Of a stretch of 64,000 bases of DNA, positions 1 through 8,510 are shown piece by piece (position 1 is the first letter of the stretch; every line of letters starts with the position of its first letter). The stretch is taken from the NCBI RefSeq assembly GCF_003144115.1, contig NW_020312020.1, positions 62,001 through 126,000 of the forward strand. The letters are read 5' to 3'. Source of the DNA: Tilletiopsis washingtonensis. Lineage: Eukaryota > Basidiomycota > Exobasidiomycetes > Entylomatales. The position numbers and the translations under genes are program-made. The notes under the pieces were generated by a model. That model worked only from the letters and a program-made list of their open reading frames with translations. It was not told where the DNA came from and ran no database searches.

Positions 1-664
1 GATCTCCATCGATGTCGGGAAGGACTGCACGCGGCGCTGGCGCACAATGCCGCGGCTGTTGCCCGGCTTCGGGCCCCAGAAGGAGCGCTCGTACGACGGC
101 GCCGAGCGCGCGAAGAAGTCACTGCCGATGGGCTCCATGTTCTTGAGCACCTCGATTGTCTGCGGACATGTGAGCGAAGGCAGGAGGGCAATGCGGCGAG
201 CCACTCACCCGCGGCTGGATGCCGTCTGCGCGGCCGGCCGTGGTGGGCTCAGAGCGCTCGTCGATGACGAGCACGTTGTGGCCGCCGAAGCGTGCGAGCG
301 AGCTCTGTAGTTCTGCGTGTCAGTGCTGCATTGATGCAGTCTCGGCGCTCAGCTGGCGCCTGCTGCAGCACAGCAAGCACTCCACTTCAGCGCCTGCACT
401 GCAGCGCTCCCACTCCAGCGCTGCACATTCTGCGCTGCAGCAGCCGCGCCCCACTGCGTCGCATAGGCCCTCACGCTCACTCACCGCCGTCATGAGGCCT
501 GCCGGGCCGGCGCCGACGACGATGACGTCCCAGGTGAGGCGGTCGATGTGCGTGAGGTGGTCGGGGTAGTCGTGCGTGCCGTGGGCGCGCTTGCCGCCCG
601 ACTTGCTCTCCTCGACGACGGGCGGCTCGCCGCTGCTGCTGCTCGACGAGGCGGCGGCAGACAT
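1..664 (-). CDS. FAD-dependent aromatic monooxygenase (phenol 2-monooxygenase-like), 5' part only
   Basis: The N-terminal part of a flavoprotein hydroxylase of the phenol 2-monooxygenase/PheA family, which uses NADPH and O2 to hydroxylate aromatic rings. Exons on the minus strand are 485-664, 209-304 and 1-159 (continuing off the window); both introns start GTGAGT and keep frame (phase 0). After a Ser-rich leader the protein reads TWDVIVVGAGPAGLMTA, the Rossmann GxGxxG FAD motif, then LARFGGHNVLVIDERSEPTT and TAGRADGIQPRTIEVLKNM, the family's conserved FAD-contact segment with its GRADG motif, then a stretch ending RQRRVQSFPTSMEI. The C-terminal half, including the thioredoxin-like dimerisation domain expected for this family, lies outside the window, so completeness and substrate cannot be judged. 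The family is clear; the exact substrate is unknown. It could act in aromatic catabolism or, less likely, secondary metabolism. Confidence 0.88.
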
Positions 665-1874
665 GGCGGCAGCGGGGGGCAGCGGGTGCGTGCGGAGTGT
701 GAGGCGCGTAGAGGTGGAGGTGTGAGACTGGGCGGCAGCAGGCAGTGGTGCAGCAGCTGGCGGTGCTCGGGTGTAGAGGTTGTGAGCGCTCGATGTTGGT
801 GGAGTGAGGTGCAGGAGTGCGGCGAGGTGTGGCTATATGTAGGCGGTGCGGGCCATGCGCAGGGGCCTCGCGCTTCGGATGCGACGGCGAGGGGCGCGAG
901 GTGGAAGAAGCGGCGCCGGCACGACGGAGCGTGGCCCTGCCAACGTCAGCAGGCAGCAGCGCCGCGGCAGGCACGCAGGCAGCGGCAGCGTGAGAGGCGC
1001 GCAGACGCCGCACCGCCCAGCTGCCGGTGGGGCGCCGCGCCGGAAGTCGCGGCCGCGCTTGCTGCAGGCGGTGCCGCGTCTTGCTGCGCTCTGTCGCCGT
1101 GTGCGTGCGGCACGCCAGCCGTGCGAGATTTCCGTTCCCACGCGTAGGGCGCGGTGCCGCCCGCCGTGGGCATGACGACCTCCTCGCTGACGCCGGAGCA
1201 TCGTGCCGTCTCCTCGCGCCGCTGTACCGGCACAGATTGGGCGCAAAATCCGCGGCGAGGCTCATTGATGCTGGCACGCTTGCTCCGAGGTCGCACCGTC
1301 CGGAGAACGGCTCGGCTCACCGTCTGACGTGCCGCTGCCATGTCGCGGCTTTGCGTGTGCGTCGTCACGCAAGCACGTCCCGCCGAGAGCTGCCACGCTT
1401 CATCACGTAGCCCGGTGGAGCGGACGGAGAGGCTGCAGCGAGCGTCACCCGAAGAGTACACGCTTTGTGTCTGCTCCTTGTGCCTGGTCTACTGCGGCGA
1501 GCCATGGGGCAGACTCCTACGACGCATCGAGAATAGCCGCCGATGCGCAGCGCCGCGCGGCACGCTGGCCGCCGTCAGGGGGCGAACCCGTACACGTCTG
1601 TGCAGCTCGGCCACCTCACATCGAGGGCGTGACAACACCTCCGTCAAGTCCGGCCTCAGAGCAAGAGGCGCACACTAGAGGGGTCACACATGCACAAGCA
1701 CAGGCGAGCGCGGTGGGTTATACATGATATTAGGCGGCGCAGCGGCCACAGCTCCAGGCGGCGCGTTGGCACGGGTGTCGGTAAGCGGGAAGAAGCGAGA
1801 TCGGATACGATGGACAACGGGAGCTGCTGCAGCGCTCAACCGCGAGCAGCGTCGTGCCGCTCTTGTGTGCCCGC
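665..1874. other. Intergenic region, promoter side of the monooxygenase
   Basis: About 1.2 kb between the monooxygenase start and the stop of the next minus-strand gene. A TATA-like string (minus strand CTACATATAG) lies near 832-841, about 170 bp upstream of the monooxygenase ATG. Open frames here are compositional; I see no recognisable protein or RNA gene. Confidence 0.5.
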
Positions 1875-2535
1875 TTAGAGCTTCTTCCACGTGAGCTGGC
1901 CGGCGATCTGGCGAGGCAGCGAGGGTCAGCAAGGCAGTCGATGACGAGCAGGGCACATCGGAGACGACTTGCGCGCCTCCTTGCTCGCTCGCCCATGCCT
2001 CCATATCGCGCGCCGGCTGCTCTGGATCAGCACTCACCTCGGCGCTGTGGTCGTGCAGCTGGCCCTGGGGGCCCTTGAACGTGTAGCAGTAGGCGCGGCT
2101 CTTCTCGCGGCCCGCGTCGCGCACCACCAGGCTGTAGATGTTCGAGTCGTGACGCTTGGCGGCGGCGTTGCAGGCCGTGGCGAACTCGCGGTGGGCCTGC
2201 TCGCCGCCCTTGTAGCCCTTGCCGGACCAGCCGAACGTGTGCTGGCTGGCCTTGGACTTGGACTTGGCGGCAGCCTTCTTGGGCGCCGCACGCGCGGCCA
2301 GCTCCTCGTCGTGCGCGGCCATGTAGGCGCGCGCCAGCAGCTCGTCGTCGTAGTCGCGAGCGGCCCACGCGGCCTCGTGGCGCGCGGCCAGCTCCTCCTC
2401 GGCGGCGCGAGCGTACCACTCGGCAGCGGCAGCCTCGCGCGCAGCGAGGTCGTGGTGGTCGGCATCCGCGTACTGCGCCGAGACGGCGGCACCGGCGAGC
2501 AGGACCGTGGCGGCGATGATGGAGGAGCAGCGCAT
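1875..2535 (-). CDS. Small secreted protein of unknown function
   Basis: A 176-residue predicted secreted protein. Exons on the minus strand are 2038-2535 (166 codons) and 1875-1907 (10 codons plus stop), with a 130-nt GTGAGT...CAG intron at phase 0. The N-terminus MRCSSIIAATVLLAGAAVSA is a clear signal peptide. Residues about 25-90 are Ala/Glu-rich and contain four acidic-Leu-Ala-Arg motifs (DLAAR, ELAAR, ELLAR, ELAAR). They are followed by a Lys/Ala/Ser linker and a compact C-terminal region from HTFGWSGKGYKGG to GQLTWKKL with two cysteines (in TACNAA and AYCYTF), which could form a disulfide. No family was recognised. The secretion signal, small size and neighbour (the Kex2-repeat precursor, with which it shares promoter and leader elements) suggest a co-expressed extracellular protein or effector candidate; that is inference. 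The short last exon is supported by exact splice consensus and a phase-0 join. Confidence 0.75.
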
Positions 2536-4279
2536 GTTGAGGTTGGTGTTGAGAAGAGGTGGGTGAGGCCTGTTGGTGCGTCGAGAGAGGCGAGGAGAGA
2601 TGTGCTTGAGCGGGTGCTTGTGCGAGGTGCTGAGAGGTGAGCTTGGTGGAGAAGTGGGGATGGAGGGCGAGCAGGGCCGCTTCTGATGCCTTTGCGCCGA
2701 CCTCAGCGGTGACCCATACGTGCTGCAGGGCCGCCGCCGTGGTGCGCGCAGGACAGCAGAGCCGAGTGCGTGACGGAGATGTTGGGATATAGAGGCCGCG
2801 GAGTGCCGGCGCGCAACGTATCGCATCCAGGAGCAGCTTGCAGCGCATCGGCGGCGAGCGAAGTGCCATAGCGGGGCACTGGCGCAGCTCAGGGGGCGCG
2901 GCTGACCCCTGGACGGCGCCGGCGCAGCTGAGTGCGCCTCTTTTGGCGCCCGGACGACTCCTGTCGCGCCGCTATATACGCGCCCCTTCGCGCCGCGGGA
3001 TTCCGGCGTCCGCTCGTCGCTCCCGGCCTGCCGCTGAAAGGAGAAGCAACGTTCGGAGCATGCAGAAAGGGGAGCAAGAGAGACGCCCATCACCGAGACA
3101 GATGCGTAGCGCCCTCCTTCACCGCCGCAGCCCGCGCGGCCGCCGGCGGATGCTGGCGGCGCCGGCCATTAGGCTGCGCCTGCGCATCGCTCAACTCAGC
3201 CCGAAGAGGCGCAAATGAAACGCCTCAATTCGGCGCCGAGAGCATCTGGCCGCCGCCTCTGCCTGCGCGCCTCGTAGATGCGGTAGCATGACCAGGGGCC
3301 TCGTCGCGACCGCGAGTCACCTGATGTGAGCACACCCTTCTCACGACGCCAGCTCGCCACGCATGGCTTCACTCTCCTGCACATGCAGGATGCATGCTGA
3401 TGACTCCTGACGCCCATGACCCTTTCGTCGAGCCCGGGGCCCCGCAGAATGGGCCCTGCACCTGCAGCTAAAGAGTGCGCCGCGCGCGTCTTCCCTACCC
3501 TTCTACAAGAGGGAGCGCAGACCTCCTCTCTTCCTTACCTGGACTCCTATGACCCGGATCGCTGATCCGGCTCGACGCCCCTTGATGCCCAAGAGTGAGG
3601 CGTATATGAGAGATCGGCGCACAAAGGTGCGCCGGCGCAAGCATTGCACCACAGCAGAGATGCGCCAAGCTGCGCCGCCAGCAGCTTCCCTCGCTGAAGA
3701 GCCCTTGCTGGTGTGCCGAGCTCTCGCACCGTGTGAGCGCACCAGCGCGCACGAGGCAGATAGCAGCCAGCATGGTCCGTGGCTGAGTATGCCGCAGCAC
3801 CCTCCACTGCGGGACTGGAGACACTCGCGAGGAGGCGTCTCTCATTGCAGCGCCGTGGGGTAAGTGCGCTGCGAGCGAAAGCAAGGGCGCTATCTCGACG
3901 CCGACGCCCGATAGCCAGGCCGACGCTGCTGCTGCTGGAAGAGGTGGGCTATGTGCACCGTCTACTGCGCAAGAATGCGTGTGCAGGGAAAGAGGGTGGA
4001 TTTCTGGTCGCTAGTGTGGGGAGAGGACGGAGAAGGGCTCGAGAAGGATCACGAGACGGAAGCGATAAGATAAGTGCGGTCGTCTGTGAGAAGGAGGCGG
4101 CAGCGAGGCTTCCTATGCTGCCGGCGACCGGGCGGAGTCAGAGGAAGAGTGTGAGGTCGAGTGACAGAGGAATGAAGTCGTGCGAGCGGCGAAGAGAGGA
4201 AGGCGCAAGAGTGTCGAAGAGACAAGGTCGTACGAGCGACGAGGAGACGAGTGAGTCGTCAAACCTCACATGTCCTGAT
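2536..4279. other. Intergenic region between the two secreted-protein genes
   Basis: About 1.7 kb holding the promoter of the small secreted protein and the 3' side of the Kex2-repeat gene. It contains a core-promoter-like element (2674-2693), a TATATA string at about 2973-2978 and a perfect inverted repeat (CCGGATC, 3-nt loop, GATCCGG) at 3554-3570. No coding region was recognised; the open frames show no family resemblance. Confidence 0.5.
2674..2693 (-). promoter_or_regulatory. Core-promoter-like element of the small secreted protein gene
   Basis: The minus strand reads AAAGGCATCAGAAGCGGCCC about 140-160 bp upstream of the ATG at 2535. A near copy, AAAGGCATAAGAAGGGGCC, lies at 5184-5203 upstream of the Kex2-repeat gene at a similar distance. 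The shared position and sequence suggest a TATA-region element; function is inferred. Confidence 0.4.
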
Positions 4280-5077
4280 TCAGCGACGGTGCGTGGCCTG
4301 CGGAGCCGGTGCACGACGCTCGTTCGTCTCGACGGCGCGGCGAGAGTTAGCCACCCCGTTGCTGCGAGGCAAGACGTCGGCGTCGACGGCGCGGTGCGTG
4401 ACCTGCGGCTCGGGCGCACGGCGGTGGTTCGTCTCGACGGCGCGGCGAGAGTTGGCCACGCCGTTGCTGGGCTCGGGTGCTCGGCGAGAGTTGGCCACGC
4501 CGTTGCTGGGCTCGGGTGCCCGACGAGAGTTGGCCACGCCGTTGCTGGGCTCAGGTGCCCGACGAGAGTTGGCCACGCCGTTGCTGGGCTCAGGTGCCCG
4601 GCGGGAGTTGGCCACGCCGTTGCTGGGCTCGGGTGCCCGGCGGGAGTTGGCCACGCCGTTGCTGGGCTCGGGTGCCCGGCGGTGGTTGGTCTCAACTGCC
4701 CGAGGAGCGTTGCCCTCGCCGTCGCGGCGTGCGTTGGTTGCGATGGCGCGGAGCGAGACCTGCGGCTCGCGGCGGTGGTTGGTCTCGACGGCGCGGCGAG
4801 AGTTGGCTACGCCGTTACTGCGCGGCAGCACCTCGACATCGTCGTCGCGACGGCCCTTGGTGATCTGCGGCGCAGGAGCGCGGCGGTTGTGAGTGGCGAT
4901 GACCGCGGAGTCGCGGCGGTTGTTGGTGGCGATGACCGCGGAGTCGCGGCGGCCGTTGGTCTCGAAGGCGCGAGCGGCGATGTCGCGCACGATGAGCGCG
5001 TCGGCCTGGTTGCCGATGGGCAGTGCGGAGACGGCGAGGGCGGCGAGAACAGCGGAGAGGAGAATGGAGAAGCGCAT
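4280..5077 (-). CDS. Kex2-processed repeat precursor (secreted multi-peptide protein)
   Basis: A 265-residue intronless precursor. MRFSILLSAVLAALAVSA is a strong signal peptide; a short pro-region (to residue 44, with a DIAAR motif) ends at the first Arg-Arg. The rest is divided by 18 Arg-Arg sites: two DSAVIAT(N/H)N units (45-66), APAPQITKG, a DVEVLPRSNGVANS unit, AVETNH units, then six tandem APEPSNGVANSRR units (135-212), and a tail repeating AVETNH, SNGVANS and APAPQATH, ending exactly in RR. Most sites have the form Asn-x-Arg-Arg. This matches the fungal Kex2-processed repeat protein class, which includes Ustilago Rep1 and multi-copy pheromone precursors. Several units start with X-Pro dipeptides (AP, EP), the substrate type of Ste13-like dipeptidyl aminopeptidases, predicting trimming to SNGVANS or QITKG. 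Released peptides lack Cys, Tyr and Trp. The ATG at 5077 was chosen because the signal peptide starts there, although the frame stays open upstream. The exact role (surface-active, signalling or effector) is unknown. Confidence 0.87.
   Translation of the reverse strand: MRFSILLSAVLAALAVSALPIGNQADALIVRDIAARAFETNGRRDSAVIATNNRRDSAVIATHNRRAPAPQITKGRRDDDVEVLPRSNGVANSRRAVETNHRREPQVSLRAIATNARRDGEGNAPRAVETNHRRAPEPSNGVANSRRAPEPSNGVANSRRAPEPSNGVANSRRAPEPSNGVANSRRAPEPSNGVANSRRAPEPSNGVANSRRAVETNHRRAPEPQVTHRAVDADVLPRSNGVANSRRAVETNERRAPAPQATHRR
4442..4675 (-). repeat. Six-unit 39-bp tandem repeat encoding APEPSNGVANSRR
   Basis: Six contiguous 39-bp units inside the Kex2-repeat gene, each encoding the same 13 residues. 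Counting from the N-terminal side, units 1 and 2 are identical, units 3 and 4 are identical, and units 5 and 6 differ only in the last Arg codon. All differences between units are synonymous (Arg, Ser and Pro codons). This fits stepwise duplication of units with no change tolerated in the peptide, or very recent expansion. Confidence 0.93.
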
Positions 5078-7059
5078 GTTGAAGAGTTGAGAAGAGAGCG
5101 TTGGGCGGGTGAGTTGTGCGTTGGGTGTGTAGGACGAAGAGCAGTTGAGCTGGATGAGGAGAGCGGAAGAAGTGAGGCGACCTGGCCCCTTCTTATGCCT
5201 TTCGAGGCGACGGCGAGCGCTGCAGCGTCGGTGCCGCTCGAGAGCGGATGCAGTCTCTCTGCAGCTTCGATGCTGCTTCAATCGAGTGGCGCGGCACGGC
5301 TCGAGGCGGCCCTTCGGACCGGTCGCCGCGATGAGGCGGTGGTAGGGCGGGTCGGCCGATGCTCGATCGCACCGGAGACTCGAGGCGCCGTGCAGGGGCT
5401 GTGCGGCAGCAGCGCCGACGGCAACCTTGTTCGGGCTCGGACCGGTGCTCTCCGATCCCAAGGAGCACTGGCAAAGGGCCTCACAAGGCCAGATAAGGTC
5501 AGAGGAGCGAGGCAGGCAGGCGATAGAGCAGCGCGAGGGGCTCCGTACCAGCTTCGAGGAGCTTCCGTTGGTCATCGCGACGGCGATGCTGTGCTCTTCT
5601 GCCTTCGGTGAAGAGGGTTCAGGAGCGTCCGGCACCGCCGCGCATGTGATACCGGAGCCAGAGGAGCCTGGGATCTTGCTTGCTGCTGCATCCCTATCGA
5701 GCTTGATGACGGTCCTCCTTAGCTCGCAGCGAGATTCGACTTGGCCGCGGCGGCGGTGTGGCTGCTGCGTCGGCGGTGGCGAGGCACGCAAGGTACACTC
5801 GTCGCCGCCGGTCCGTCACCGAGATGGCGCCAATTTGCACACTCGCTTTCATTCCATGGAGCGGCCCCCGACGGCGCATTCAGAGCCCAGCTCCTGGTCT
5901 GCAAAGAGACTGCGCGCTTGCTGGTACACCGATGCGGCATCGCTCGCTTCTGGCCCTCAATCGAGGAGACCCATCGAGATCGAGATCGAAAGCGTCTCCT
6001 GTGCGGAGCTTCGGAGGCTTGCTATGGATGCTTCTGCGCGTAGAGGGCTTCTGTGCCTCGGCAGGGTGTAGAGGCGGAGGAGATCTCGGCCGAGAAGTGC
6101 CTCCTCGCAGCCGCAGTGCTCTCTCCTCGGCGAGGGTCCTGCTGCTCCTGCTAGTGCTGGGCTGCCTACGCCTCGAAAGCATCCGGCGAAGGCAGTTTCA
6201 CTTCGCCGAAGCGCCGAGAAGCACGTCTCCTGTCAGCGGCGAGCCTCCTGACGGCGCACTCGAGGTGCTTCGCAGTCGCTCGCTGGGCTTCTCTGGTGGC
6301 GCTTCGGCTCGGGCTGCGATGACACCGTGTGCCGGCGTCTCCTGGTGGAACGTCGTCATGCCGCTGGTGCGGACCTGAGGGGCAGCGGTGCTGCTCGCGG
6401 CGGCGTGGTGGTGCTGAGGAAAGGGGCATGGCCGCGGCGCACGTGTCTCGTTCGCCGGCGCGGACAACGGCCGGCTGCGCGCGCATACACCAGCTGCGCA
6501 AGCGTCAGAAGAGCATGACACGGTTGCATCTGGCTTCGGTCAGGTCCGGAGAGCGGGTGTGGGGTGCATGCACGCTGACTCCATCATCTCATCACGGCGT
6601 GCACCGCACGGCCGGCGGCGCGCGCGGGCCCCTTCTCTCTGGCGTGTCGCAGGGGCTGCTGCTGGAGGGGGCGGCGAGGAGGTGGCTTGTGTGCTTATGA
6701 AGACCGAGGCACGCACGCCGCGCCGCGCTATGGGCAATCTGGCTGCTGCACAGGAGGCAGAGCTTGTGCCTGGTGCTGATGCATCTTGCGCTTGAAGGTG
6801 AAGAGGAGCGAAGAGAAGCAGCAGCGGGTTCAGTCGAGGCCAGGCGGCAGCAGGCAGCAAGCAGTAAGAGTAAGAGTAGAGGCGCGCCGACGCCGGCAGG
6901 CGGAGCCGTGCGCACGCGGCACTCGGGCAGCGCAGCCAGAGCGCCGCGCGCCGGCGCGCCTCGCCGCCCTGCCGCCTGGCCTGGCCTGGCCTGGCGGGCA
7001 CTCTGGCTCCTCTCGCTCCTTCTCTCCTTCTCCACCCTGCCGCTGCGCACCCCGCAGCC
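5078..7059. other. Intergenic region upstream of the Kex2-repeat gene and of LSM12
   Basis: About 2 kb between two divergent starts (5077 minus, 7060 plus). It contains the core-promoter-like element at 5184-5203 and a 7-bp inverted repeat (CGGCGAA...TTCGCCG) at about 6184-6208. Many stop-poor frames exist because of base composition, but none resembles a known protein. Confidence 0.5.
5184..5203 (-). promoter_or_regulatory. Core-promoter-like element of the Kex2-repeat gene
   Basis: The minus strand reads AAAGGCATAAGAAGGGGCC about 107-126 bp before the ATG at 5077. It resembles the element at 2674-2693 and contains a CATAAG string that could act as a weak TATA box. The leaders of both genes also end with the same pattern: CTTCTCAAC, a short spacer, then TCAAC directly before ATG. 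Regulation is inferred, not shown. Confidence 0.4.
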
Positions 7060-8385
7060 ATGCCGCCGAAGAAGCCCTCGGCCTCTGCCGCCGCCGCCGC
7101 TGCGGCAGGCACCGCTGCTGGAGGCGCCGCGCCCTCGCCGGCGGCCGCCGCAGCTGCTGCTGCTGCTGCGGGCCCGTCGGCGGACCTGACGCCGCTGCTC
7201 GGCCTCTCGCTGCAGCTGACGCTGCACGACGGCAGCAGCGCGGCCGGGCAGCTGTGGGCCTACGATGCGCCGCTGCAGCTCCTCGTGCTCGAGGCGCCGT
7301 CGAACACGCTCGCAGCGCCCGCCGGCGCCGCTTGTCTGCCCGTGCGGCGGGGCGCTCCCGCTGCCGGCGCCACGGGCTTCCGCCTGCTCAAGACGCGCGC
7401 CATCCGCCACATCGCACTGGCCGCAGCACCGCCGGGCGCACCCATGCCGCTCAGCCCGCTGGCGCCGCTCAGCGTCGCCGCCGTCGAGGGGCGCGAGCGC
7501 GCCGCCGTCGTCGAGGCCGAGAAGCGCGCGCGCAAGATCGGCAAGGACGTGAGCGAGCATGCGCAGGCCGTGTTCGAGGCGCTCGACAAGACGTGAGTCG
7601 CAGAGCAGCAGTGGCGATGGAGCAGAGACGTCCGCGGCGAGCATGTGGTGGGAGATAGCTGTGAAGCGAGGTCATCAGCCCGGGCTGGGCCAGCACTCGG
7701 CGTCCTCCACACGGCCGCCAGCCGGAGTTGGCAGGGCGAGGGCTCCGAGCACAGGGCCGCTGCGACGGCCGCGCTCTCCAGGCGGGCGACAGAGCTCTCA
7801 TGATGCTGCGAGGTGGACAGACGTGCGACCTACAGGCAGTCTGATGTACGTTGATCGCTGCGTCAAGGGTCCTCAGCACCTATTGCGTGCGATCTGGTCT
7901 GCTCCGTGCCCGTCATGGCTGCGCTACTCTTGGCGTGAAGTGCAGCGCTGCCGCCGAATGTATGGCTGACCGCACCTTCTCTCTACTCCGTCTAGGCTGC
8001 CGTGTCGCTGGCACGACGCTCACATCATCGTCTTCGACGAGGTCGCTGTGGTGCGCATCGCCGTCGCCCAAGGCAGCAGCCGCACCATCGCTGATGCTCT
8101 GCTTCTAGTCCCCGCCATACACATCAGCGTCCACCAACGTGCCCGACATCCCGCGGAGCGTGCTCTCGGCGCTGGCCGACGGCGAGACGCCCGACGCCAA
8201 GGCGATGGGCGGCAAGCCGCTGCCGCAGGGAGCCGTGGGCAAGGCGCGGAGCTGGCAGCGCGTGTGCAAGGTGGTGAGTTTGGCTGCCAGGCCGCGCTCA
8301 TGCAGCACACGCTGACTCTGTCACCCAGCTGGACGGCGAGCTGCTCAAGATGAAGGCTCGCGCGGCCGCAGAAGGGCGGGCATGA
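7060..8385 (+). CDS. LSM12: LSM12 family protein (Sm-like plus anticodon-binding AD domain)
   Basis: A 269-residue LSM12 homologue. Exons: 7060-7592, 7996-8050, 8109-8273, 8329-8385. Residues 1-40 are Ala-rich with long polyalanine runs. About 42-125 form the divergent Sm-like domain (LGLSLQLTLHDGSSAAGQLW). About 140-260 form the AD domain, with RKIGKDVSEHAQAVFEALDK, LPCRWHDAHIIVFDEV and VSPPYTSAS matching the family. LSM12 proteins associate with ribosomes and RNA-binding partners (Pbp1/ataxin-2 in yeast). Intron 2 uses GTGCGC; it was chosen because splicing restores the conserved DEV-x-VSPPYT motif, which the unspliced frame lacks. Intron 1 (403 nt) is unusually long for this window. The gene is convergent with NPC1, 125 bp apart. 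Confidence 0.9.
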
Positions 8386-8510
8386 GGCTACGTCTTATGA
8401 GGGGAAGGAGCGAGGGCAATGCCATCGCTGTCATGCTGCGCCGTCCGGCTCTGCGTGTCTCAGCGCGCGCACTCTCCGAGTCCACGCGTGTCATTGGAGC
8501 GGGCCCGTCG

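Noticed and set aside
477-1461. Overlapping open frames upstream of the monooxygenase
   Set aside because: Frames on both strands have the same compositional bias; no family resemblance.
4280-5077. Kex2-repeat gene as a dikaritin-type (ustiloxin/phomopsin) precursor
   Set aside because: Predicted cores have no Tyr, Trp or Cys to cyclise, and no UstYa-like oxidase gene is visible in the window.
4280-5077. Kex2-repeat gene as a mating alpha-pheromone
   Set aside because: The processing logic matches, but basidiomycete mating pheromones are CaaX lipopeptides and the SNGVANS core resembles no alpha-pheromone.
3779-5611. 610-codon open frame on the plus strand across the Kex2-repeat gene
   Set aside because: It is the antisense of the tandem repeat. 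The minus frame has a signal peptide and ordered Arg-Arg sites; the plus frame is a shadow of the same periodic sequence.
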